Shown here: positions 47,201 to 59,200 of the stretch, one piece after another
How positions within the stretch are numbered: position 1 is the first letter of the stretch
Layout of the letters: each line of letters opens with the position of its first letter
Origin: Cristatella mucedo
Lineage: Eukaryota; Bryozoa; Phylactolaemata; Cristatellidae
Length of the DNA stretch: 64,000 nucleotides
Reading direction: 5' to 3'
Assembly (NCBI GenBank): GCA_009760855.2
Contig: WPIO01000002.1
Location: 12,684,001-12,748,000 of the forward strand
Position numbers and translations under genes: made by a program
Notes under the pieces: model-generated
What the model was told of the DNA's origin: nothing
Databases searched by the model: none
What the model saw: the letters and a program-made list of their open reading frames with translations, nothing else

Positions 47201-50200
47201 TTAATGTAAGATCTAAGCAATTGTGCAGCAACTCCACGATTGCTGACGAGAGCATTCCCCTTCGATGAGCTGTGTAGCATGCCATATTTCTTATGTAGAC
47301 CGACTTCATCCTCATTGTCCTTCGCGACATGGTCAATGCTTACCCAGATCTGAGGCTCGTGTTGATGTCTGCCACTGTTGACGTGTCGCTGTTTTGTGAA
47401 TACTTTGGCGCCGTCAAGACAATCGAAGTACTAGGGCGCACACATCCCGTGCAAGGTACTGCTGCTTTGGCTCGGCCAGTTCAGCTGTTGCCAGTGCTGC
47501 GCGTGTTGATGCCATGATGTTATAGTGTGTTATCCAGCCTGAATAGTGGTGTTTACTGTTGTGGTAGTCAATGGCAATGTGATAGTGGGCTTCACCTATT
47601 GACTACCCCCTTTTTTAATTGAAGGCATGCTTTATGATGCAGCTCTAGGGATTTTTTGCTTAGTTTATCCTAAAATTCTGGGATGCCTACATAACCATTT
47701 CCAGTTGCATGTACTTCCTAATTCAGCTATTCGTCTTTAGGCGTATATACTGCTGCTTTGATCCTAGTTGTGCCCAGGAGGAAGCAGTGAAAATATTGAT
47801 GATGTCAGCATTGGCTTACATACAGTCTTTGCGTGCCAGTGGATGAAGTTGATTTATTGTTCTACAACATCGCTTTACAGTTGTAGCTTGCAGTCAGCTA
47901 GAATATATACCTCATTAAGCTTAATTGTAAAGGGGCTCGAGTGTTTCTTGGTTGGCTAGCTCTGCATTTGGAGCAATCCAGCTGCTCCCCGGCAGCAGCT
48001 GGCACGTATTGTGTCTTGCCAACTGGACGGCCAGCTGGAGCAAGCTGCCACTGAACTTGGCTGGCCTAGCAGGTCCCTGTCGGTTTGCCTCCCTGTTTGG
48101 TCTATCTCTGAGCTGCTGTACATTTTGCAGGCACCAACGATGGCTTCAGTTGGTTGAAAAGTAAGCCCGAGAAAGCATGCCACGTTGTCCCATATTATTT
48201 TTATCTTAGTTTTTTCCTTGCGAGCCGTGAACCTCACACTGTCACTTATTATTAAAAGGAGTTGCTGCTAACGCACCACAAGATGCTGGCATTAAGCGCT
48301 TTCAGCGACTGCTGGCTACCCAAATGGTTGACAGCTGTGAGGTCAATAAATTTTAGATATAATTCATTTGTATAGCGCACTAAGAGAGTCGAATCTATAT
48401 TCAAGTGCTTCACATATGCCACGGGGCTCGAGCCTTCTCGAGTTCAGACACGCCCAAACCCACCCATCAATCATGTCGTGGCAGGCAAAGGAGACTTTCT
48501 ACCCCAACTTGGGCTAAGCGGACTCACCCTTATATCTGCCTGCCGTTCCGCCTGATTGGACCTCTTTCCCTCTCTCCTATAGTGGCAGAATAAATAGTCG
48601 ATGACCTGACTATGTCTTAATATCCATCAACGAACACGTGTGCTAACAAGCTTACCACGCTTTGGCAGGCTTCGGCCTACTTGGAAATTGCTTGACTAGC
48701 ATCGGCTTGCTGCCTACTTTTTTGTGGGATACGTAGTAGCATAGTGACTACGAGCATGACTGGAAGGCGGCAGTGCGATTCAAACTGGCAGTGCCGTGGG
48801 TAGAGCAAAGGTTAGCTGATCCATCGGTGCAGCTGCAGAAGAGCCTTAGCGACTTTAACACCGTAGGGATGGCGATGGAAGGACATCCCTGCTACATGCC
48901 TCAAACCCACGACCGGGTCACGAAGTGCGAGCACTTAACCCCACTGGGCTGTGTGACCCGGGTCCTTCGGCTTGTACAGCAGTTGCAAGCGCAACCTAGG
49001 GGGCGGGGGCGTGCGAAGGCAGTCCCTATAGCTTCTTGCAGCTATTCAGTGAATGGTGGATGCGGTCCTGTGCATCATCTCCTGACATTGTGCAATATGG
49101 TTTTACGAAGAAAGCAGGTTGAACAATAACTTTCCCTTGGTGTCTGTAATGGAATCTCTTCATAAAAATGGCATGGCATCAATACCATGCCATCCGAGAT
49201 TGATGTAGGGGCCGTACGATGTGCTGCCGTGTAAGTCTCTTATCTCCCACAGCAGCACCTACAATATCATTCTCTTTTGCTCGCACCAGGGGCTGCGCTA
49301 ATACATTCAGGGGACCAAGCGATTCAAAATGCAAGCACTCGTTAACTTCACTTTCCAACGGTGTCTCATAAATAAATAAATACTAGCTGATTTAACAGCC
49401 TCTTTTGTATAGCGACAGAAGAGCCTTGACGGCTATCACCTTCGCTTCCAGTGGCAATAAAGAATTGTCCATCGCAGGATTTGAACCCACGACCTCGGGA
49501 CCGAGGTCGTGAAAAGCATCCGCCTTACCTAGTGTGCCATCACGGCTCACCAACGTTCGTATCGCATTCCGTCTCATTCATTGCTGGCTTATGAATTGAC
49601 TTTCTTTGAATGTAGAGTACTTCCTTGAGGACTGTGTTGAAATGATGAGCTTTGTTCCTCGACCGCCGGACAAAAAGTCTAGAGATAGCGATGAACTCAT
49701 TCTCGATGACGGCGACAAAGAGGTAAGCGCAGTGGACACAATTATCCCACTTGCAACTACTGAATCTGCTGTGATATCGAGGCAGGATTCCTAGCTGTGG
49801 CCCTTCCAATGTTGCTATTAGCTGCCCTTTTTTTTAGCCAGGGATCGATTATTCACCAATATTGTGAATGTCGTGTGAACGCACAAGCTGTGTTTTTTAT
49901 CTTGTTGCTGGGCCTTTCAAGTTATGTTTGGTCAATTGCCTCTACAGGAAAACTGCCTGCTCAATGTAAGCGCAAAGTACTCGGAGAACACGCGACGTGC
50001 CTTGGCAATGCTCACCGAGAAAGACGTCCCCTTCGACCTCATCGAGGCGCTCATAAGCTATACGAGTAGTCTCGGCATTCCGGGCGCCATACTCATATTC
50101 CTCTCCGGCTGGAACATCATCTTCAAGCTGATGCGGCAGCTTCAGGAGCACCCGGTATTTGGTACGCGTGCCACCTCGTTTTTACTTTCCATGCCCTAGC

Positions 50201-53200
50201 AATGGAGGCCTGCATTAATAGTAATAGTAATTATAGTAATAGCTTGCATTAGTAATAATTAGTAATAGTACTAATAAAGACATGTGTGCTGCATCCGAAG
50301 GAAACAAGATCTTCTCGTAGATAGATGCTTGCTTTGTTGCTGTCTGTCATGATGCTGAGCGCGACTGCTCGTCTCGTCTGCTGAGCATGCATTTGGACAC
50401 TTTAATTGGCAGGCAGCTCGCGGTACAGGATATTTCCATTGCACTCACAAGTCTCGCGAGAAGATCAACATCGGGTGTTTGAGTCTGTGCCGGCCGGCGT
50501 GACCAAGGTACGCTATCCCATTCAAGCGCTGATTGTGGCATTTACTTAGCTTTGCACCGGTTCCCATTTGCCACAGCCTTTGAAGACACTAGCGGGCTTT
50601 GCATGCCAACAGGCACCTGCCGTAGCCTCATATATGGACCAGAAGTGAAGGCCACTTTTAAGGGCCGGTATGCTAACCGTGTGTCCTACCGAATCAGCCG
50701 GTTTGCATGCTGGGTACTATAGAGCTTCAGCGGCAGCAGATCACGTGTTGCTTTCGGTCGGAATGGGACCAGGTGCTCTCATCTGCTGCTGTTGCCCGTG
50801 CCTGGTGCATGGCTAGATTTTGGCCGAAAGCTGTTACGTGTTAGCTGCACAACCTGCTTAGGCCCTGCCTTGCTCGCATTGCACGGCTTGCAGCATGCTC
50901 GTGCTCTGTGCATGGTGCTTCTCGCAAGAAGGCCCTCGTCCGTTCGTTTTCGTTTGCAGCTGTGGCATACAGTAGCACTTGAACGCAACACTTACGTACA
51001 GACATACAATTGTACTGTGTGAAAAATCTGAGCCATTCATGGCCGCTCATTTTTTAGGAATGTCCTGCTGCTGTGTTCGTGACATGTTGGGTGTCAGGTT
51101 GGTTGCCTGTTGTTCCGTGCCTGCAGTCCGCTGCCCTGCTATCGGCTGGTCGAAAACATTTAAAAAATAATGCAGTTAAATTGCACAAAAACAATACAAC
51201 CAAGTATAGGTAGTAGCAACACTCCCTTGCATACATGGCATGACTTTCTCATTAGTGATTGGTCTTCTGTTGAGGATGAGGTGTCAGTTTTTGTTGCCGA
51301 AAAATTGACATGTTGGTATTGTGTGTGGTTATAAAACAACTGGAGCCCGGTTGTGTACCGGTATATGAGATGCCGTTGTTGCAACGAAAAATGTAGAGCA
51401 TATATACTAGCCTTTGCCGTGCTGGGGCATCGGACTTGTACGGTCAAGTGCAATTATTGCCTGTCACTTTCTGCCGCTGTGGCAAGTGTGCTCAGAACTT
51501 GCTTAACATATATGAGACGCCGAGTTCAATTCCCTTCACCTCCAGTTCTTTGTAGCCATTCTTCGCTCGAATAGCTGTCGTTATTTGGAAAAATGAATTG
51601 GAGTATTTGGATTGGTGATCAGCGTAACAAATTGTTACTACACACCTGCAGCTAAATGTAATATGTGAGCATGGCTAACCAACAGTCGGATATGTAGAAT
51701 TATATCTTAGCCATGCAAGGGATTGTAAGGAAAGAGCGAGACTCCGCCTACTACCTTCGATGCCGAAGGCCATTTGTGCACTAGTTTTGACAAACATAAG
51801 ATGCTCCATGAGAGGGCATGTGGAGTCTTGCTTGTTTTTTACCTTGAGACTTACATATCAACTTAACTTGTAAGCAGGGATAGGTACTTGTTAAAATATG
51901 TATCTCGAAAATATATGCTAACGGAACAACATGCCCAACTAGTAGGGTGTAGTGAAAGGAAAAGTTATCTTTTCTACTGCGTGATATTTCGACGATGATC
52001 ATCGCGTGTGCTTATTCAGAAAACCATGGCATGCTGATGCTATCTTTGCACGTGGGAATGCTACAACATGGGCGAGTTGGCAGTTTAGAATAATACTCAA
52101 TTGTGGTTTAAACCGGAGGCAGAATAGTACCTTAATGCAATTAGTAAACTGACATTTCAGAGAGTCGTGTCCTGCTTTTTTAAATTCCACAGCTTTTTGT
52201 AATGCACTTTGCTTAACAGTAGTTAAGCATCTATAAAAGTGAACCTATTCCGTGTACAGATGTCGGTATCACGAACCTGTATATTACTTATTACTGCCCA
52301 TTGGTCAGACATTCTTTCCAAGGCCTTTCATGTTGCCTGGAGATCCGCACCTGGTAGCATTTGTTCGACCTGGGAATCGAGTTAACGTCCGACCTTTTTT
52401 CCATCTTTGTTCTTACTGGCTTGTACCTGATATTGGCTCTTCTTTCAAATGCTAGCCTTGCTTTTTGATGTTATCATCTATCAGTTGTGCTGGGCTGTTG
52501 ATAGTCATTATCATTGTAGCTTATCCTATCAACGAACATTGCTGAGTCCAGCATCACAATTGACGATGTCGTTTTTGTGATCGACTCGTGCAAGTACGTG
52601 GATGCCGGTGTGAGCTGTAACGTTGCAGGCTATGCTTTCATTTATTTTCCTGTCGTAAGCAGTGGGGCTGGAGAGCCTGTTTCCATGTTTCCTTCATCCA
52701 GATGCAGGCATGAGGATGTGTGTGTTTGTGTGTCTGTGTGTTTGCATGCTTTGATTACTTAGAGGCTGCCATACAATCGAGTCTGCATTTATTCTTTTAG
52801 TGTATTTTTGTATATGAATGACATGGATTGCTGATTGAAGAGGCAGTGAGGTTTGCTTAGGTAAATTATGGTGCTGTTGTTTACAGGGCAAAGGTGAAGC
52901 TTTTTACCTCTCACAATAACATGACAAATTATGCTACAACCTGGGCATCTAAGTCCAACCTGGAGCAGCGGCGTGGCCGTGCTGGACGTGTGAGGCCCGG
53001 TTTCTGTTTCCATTTGTGCACCCGCACTCGCTTTGACCGGTACGTCTTGTTTTTGATGAGCTTTTTTCGTAGCTTTTAGAGGTGCTAGGTTGACTTCTGT
53101 AGCCAGCATTTTAGCTTGCTGTTTTTTGCATGATGAGTATGCACTCATTCATGTGAGGTATTGGATCAGCCGAGCACTGCCATGTCGAAGCATGCTATCA

Positions 53201-56200
53201 GCCCTGCCCCCAGCACTTTCGTTCGTTTTGAAGCTTTTGTATCATCGATAATGTTCTAGCTCACGTGCCACAAAGAGGCACTCTCTCCTGCTGATGCACT
53301 TCCTTGGCAGCCGTCGTATGCCGGCTGCTACTTCTATGCTACCTACTTACTTGCCAGTCCTTACTCAAATGTGCATGAGCCCAGTGCACACCGGAAGCCT
53401 CCTAGGCTTTGAGTGCAAAAACTCTTCTGCTTGAGCACCCACCTGGTCTTTTTAAGTTATGTGGCACTAACCACGGAAATGCTTGTGTATAGTTTGTATG
53501 ACATGCGCAGTGGCTGCCAGCAAGTTCAAAAGCTCAGCTTTTGCACTGCAGTAGCAAATTACCCTGGGCCCTCTCCCTTTAGCCTGAATGTGGCCAACCG
53601 ACTTCATTAATCAGATCCTGAAGTTGGTTCAGTTCTAGTTGGGCCATATTATTCGACCGCTTATGGTCGTTGTGCTGTCACGACTGTCCCTGGCATGGTT
53701 TTCGCCCAGTGCTAGCTCGAAAAAAGTTACCTGAGGGATGCCTGTGTCTGCATGGATTATAGGATAAGAGGCAGCTTGGTCATGATACTATTTACGCCAT
53801 CGTATGTGAATAATCTCCGCATCGCCTATATTAAGAGTTCAGTTGCCCATCTACCTGGCTGAATTGAGAGAGATCAGCAAAGCTTGCTGTCGGCTGCTTG
53901 CGTAGACCAGAGGTTGTCATGTCGGCGTCGTCTGATTTCTTTGGTCGCTTTTGGCAGTTTGGAGCAGCACGTGACACCGGAGATGCTGCGCACGCAGCTG
54001 CACGAGCCAGCGCTCGCCATCAAGTTGCTTCGCCTCGGCTCCGTGCGAGAGTTTCTCGAGCGAGCAATGCAGCCGCCGCCTCTCGACGCCATCGTCGAGG
54101 CCGAAGTTCTGCTCCGAGGTGAGTAGTCTCTGTGCGCGGTTGCGCCTGGTGTCGCGCCGACCTCTGCAGCAGAAATGCGGTGGCAGCTGCTGCCGCTGCT
54201 TTGACTCGTCACCGTGCGCCAGCGCGCTGCCGCCAGTTCGCTCGGTCCCACCGCGCTTCAGAGATGAAAGCCTTGGACGGCAGCGACGAGCTGACGCCAC
54301 TCGGCAGGCTGCTCGCACGCCTGCCTGTCGAGCCACGCCTCGGCAAGATGCTCATCTACGGCTGCATCTTTCGGTGAGGGGCGCGCCGATCGTTGCGGAT
54401 CGTTGCCTGAAGGAAGCTTCGGCTTTTCTCCTCCTTGTTTGCTCGTTCGTCGCACCTCTCGACTGCCGCGTACGTTCGTGTGCTAACTTGCAGGTGCGGC
54501 GATGCCATGTGCACGATAGCGGCGAGCTCGACGATGCCCGAACCGTTTGAAGGCCTGGCCGACCGAGGGCGCCTCAGGGCGGCTCACTCGCTGCTGGCTG
54601 GCACGCGGTGCAGTGATCACGCAACGATACTCAACGCCTTCCAGTCGTGGGAGAGAGTGAGGTGAGTGTGTTTGCTTGCCTCTCGCGGCAGCGGCCCGTG
54701 GTAGCCGGCTTTGAATTTTGAGAGGTGAATCTAGTTGGTATGCTGGACCTTGATGATGGACTCTCTCTCTCTAATCGTATCTATCTTGGCTCGCTTTGCA
54801 TTTCCGCATTTCAGCATCTTTGCCGCTCGCTGTAGGGAAACGGAAGGCAAGCTGGCAGAGCAGCAGTTCTGTGAAAGCAGGTGCCTTTCGATCAACACCC
54901 TGCGCATGACGAGTGAGGCTAAGAGACAGCTGTGCGACATACTGATCAATGCTGGTTTCCCCGAAGAATGCTTCGTTCCGTTGGGCTATTCATTACGTGG
55001 GCCTGATAGCAATCTGGACGTGGTGAGTTCACTCAAATGTTTGCGCTGCTCCGGCCTCTACGTAAGCGGTTCCGGGTGTTTTTTTTATCTGATTTAATGC
55101 TAAAATGCTACCACCGGCTGTCGTTTTACAAGAAACCATCAGCTAACCGTGGCGTGATTGACGTTACAGTAGTCATGGAAGCGCATGTCAAACTTTTTTT
55201 TCCTTACATCTGTCTTACTGGTGCAGCAAATGTGTTGACTTGTTATATTTAACCTTCGTCATTATTGGATAGTTATTCGGTTCGCTCTCCTTGCACCGAT
55301 GTATATACAGTAGGCTCTATCAGCATGAAATCCACACCATTGCTGGAGCTCGCTCTTGGACCTGTGATTAATAAATAATTAAAATAATAAAAGACATTTG
55401 TACAGCAATCTAAGAGAACTAAATCACAATTTCTAGACACCACATATGCTCTAAAGGAAGCTTGTCAATTGGTTAGGGGTAACAGGCACAGCGGCTGCAT
55501 GCATAATCACACAAAGGTCATGTCACGCGTACCCAGCAAATGCTGTGAAGAATAGGTATCTTTCTAGATTCTAGTTAATTGTCATCAAGTCATTTGATGT
55601 CGTGACGTCATTCGGAACTGAGTTCCAAGCCCGTAATGTGCAAAGAAAGAGATTTTTAAGTTCTCTGATAGTGCTATACAAATGTGGTTAGTATTATCAA
55701 GCAAGCCTGAATTTTTGCAACGATACTTAGCTCAATGTAGGCAGACTTTGCCGTAGAGCCGATGTGGTCATTAAGTGAGAGATTACTTGGGAAGAGGAGT
55801 GCACCCATATGGCATGCAGATGGTAAGCCTGATGACACACTAGGTAAGGCGGTTGCTTTTCACGATCTCGGCCCCGAGGTCGTGGGTTCGAATCCTGTGG
55901 TGGGCGATCCTTTATCGCCACTGCAAGCGGTAGTGATAGCCGCCAAGGCTCTTCTGTCGCTATACAAAATAGGCTGTTAAATCAGCTAATACATAAAAAG
56001 ATGGTACAGGAGCAATATGCTGGTCGAGCTTATTTTGAGTGCTAGGTTTTTCCATGTCCGAGTAGCATTCGATTAGCCCATAAGTAGTAGGTTGGTTTTA
56101 CTCTCATTCAGTTTGAGCAAGTTTACTGCCATCCGAAGTGCAAAAGTGTGCAATGCATGTGAGTTGTGTGTGCTGGAAGGTAGAAAGGGATCAAAGCACA

Positions 56201-59200
56201 TATACTGCTGTGTTATTCTCATAAAGCCTAGATTGTGCTTGGCGATTACATCAGCTAGAGGCACAGTATAAATTGTGAAAAGAAGTGGACCACAAGCACA
56301 GTCTTTGGGGGGTACCCCATACTTTAGAGGCTCTTTAGATGACCGTTGTCCGTTGTCGTCAATGCTCTGGAGTATCTCACTGAGGTAGGACCTAAATCAT
56401 TTGTATTTGTATTTTTGTATATGCAAATGAATGAATTATATAGCACTGCAGAACAGTGCTATTTTTACCCGGGTGAGATTAGAGGCACTCGAGAAGGACT
56501 TGTTGATCAATAATATCAAATGCCACCGAAAACTCCAGCAAGACAAGTAGATAGACTACCTAAGTCTGCAATCCAGAGAAAGTTTTTATACACTTGCAGC
56601 ACTCCTGACTCCGTTGAGTGATTAGCTCTAAAAACGTCTTAGGAACTTACTGGCTAGGTTTTAAGTTTTGATATATAAGATTTTAGCTGGTTGATACTAC
56701 TCATTTGGCTTTCTGTGATGTGAAGAGACAGTGTATTTTCTGGTCTTATGTGGATTTCTTAATGTGTAGCGTAGCAACAGCCTTTTTGAAAAAGGTGTAG
56801 GGACAAGTACTGATGCTAAGGACATATTTAGTATGTCCTTTATGTGGGCCAGCAGCCAATCTGCATCTTGGACTAAGAGATGAACTTTAAGATAAGGTCA
56901 CTAGTGGCTGGCTTGAATGAGAACAACGAATTGTGGTGCTGCAAGGAATTAAGAGAGAGGAATTTAGTGAGGATGTTGCCTTGGGGATGGACTTTCTGAT
57001 CTTATCTATCTTGTTGACAAAGAAGCTTCAGAAGCGATCTGCTAGACTTCTTGAGGATCTCTAGGTAAATTGCTGACGAGAGAGCGACTCTGTAAAAGGC
57101 CCGACTATGTGATTTAATCTTCTTTTTATCTCCAATGATTTGAGCTGATTTATCTGTGAAGAGTGTCGATGTCACTGCAACCTTGGATGCAGAGCAGCCG
57201 CGTGGCTCTATTTAACTACTCGTTCTGATAGACTATTATGTGGGTTGCCAGTTCTAGACGTGCAAGCAATTTCTTCATTTAATGGGTTGAAGAAGCATAT
57301 TTATTAAAATTTAGTTCTATCACAATTCTTCTATTCTATCACATAATTTTTCTATTCTATTCTATCACAATTCACGTATTTCAATTTGGGGACGTGTTAT
57401 CATCGATGACTGCTAAGTTGCCTCGATGGATTGCACTCAGGTGATATTGATTTGAACGGTCCATAGAAGTACCAGTAAGGGTGAAGTGCACTTTCGGGTT
57501 ACAATGTAGTTGTTGTTAGCCTGTAGGAGATCGTATTTGTGATTTCTATGTGCATCTTGTTAGAGGCTGTCAACGAAGAGGGATGCAGCTCACAGGCAAC
57601 GCTAACCGCCTCCTGATAATCGTTTTTGTGCCTGTTGAAGGTTATCCTGTGCTCTGTAGCACCTGTTACTTACTCTGGATATCATTGCATACGTGCTCGC
57701 GAATTTTACTGGCGCTCGGTGGAGATCTGTGTAGTTGTTGCATGTCCTGGAATTGCTGTAGCCCAATATGCACTTGTGAGGATGTGTACCTCTTTTATCC
57801 ACTGAAGTGCAAGCACAGCTGTGCAGGCAAATGCTGTTGTTAATTGTTGCAGATCACTGCTCTTCTTTGCCTCGGCCTCTATCCCAATATATGCTATCAT
57901 AAAGAGAAACGTAGAGTAATAACAGCAGAGCAAAAGGCTGCTATCATGCATAAGACATCGGTCAACTGCAGCAACAGGGAATGCCACTTCGCCTCACCGT
58001 TCTTTGTGTTTGGAGAGAAGGTCAGAGCCGTGCATTGCTTATTAAATCTCGCTTGTATGCATTATGTCCACTCTAGAATGCATTACTGTTATCACCGTTT
58101 CACAGTCGCATATTTTTTATTTCTTTTTAGATCCGGACACGGGCAGTCTCGTGCAAGCAGACAACCATGGTGACACCACTGCCTTTGCTCCTTTTTGCTT
58201 GCAAGTCAGTGATGGCTGAGGGCGAGCGGGTAGTGCTTGATAACTGGTAAGCATTCGGGCACATGCCCTGTTTTGCATCGGGTTGGTTTTGCAATCTGGT
58301 TTGGTTTGTCCTGCTCCCTTGGTTACCAACATTGCATCCCTGTAGTGTGTAAGTCAGGCCTACCACGTTGACTGCAATCTGGCTCATGCGGATGTTACTA
58401 AACGCATCTCGTCTTTTGAACAACTCGCTACTTCATGTCTATATTTCGTGCTAGCATTAAGCTTTCAATGGTAATCACGTGATCACGGGTAAACATGGGG
58501 AAACTACTCCTTCAACTTTTAGGGAGTTCTAAATGAACATTTGTTGACTGACTCACTCATCTGATAATGGAGATATTATGCTGCATTCTTCCCACCCGCC
58601 CCGCAATGCCAATCCATCCTGCCTCACGAAAGTCTAGTTCCTGTACGAACACAGTTGAATCCCGGATGTGTAATCCAAAATATTGATGTTCAACGTCAGC
58701 CTCTTTCCTTAACCACTCCCTTCTCAGCACCATGTTTATCACAGCATTTAGTGGATCTTTGTGATTCGTCCTTCGTGTGCATATGCATGCTTACACTGTG
58801 CCTGTTGCTTGCAGATGTTACCGCTAATCATTATGTAAAGCTTTCTTTCACGGCATCTGTTAAATGCCTAAAATAAATTCAGTTCTCTGAAGGTGCTTTA
58901 AAGAAGTATCATTATTGTTAACCTCCTAGGATCAGCCTCAAGATGCCGGTTCGCTCGGCCTCTCTCATCGTTGCTCTTCGCCCGGCGCTGGAGTCGCTGA
59001 TCGTTCGTGCGACTACCAACCCCTCGGGCATTCTCGCTCAAGCCTCGCCTCGCGACTACACACTGCTGTCGCTGGTGAGGGCACTGGCAGCACTTGACTC
59101 GGCGATCGTGCCTGGCCGACAGTCATCGTCTGCACCATTTGACCGCCGGTAAGAGATCAATTAGTTGTCTGGCTTTTTGCTGTGCACACTTGAGCTCAAA

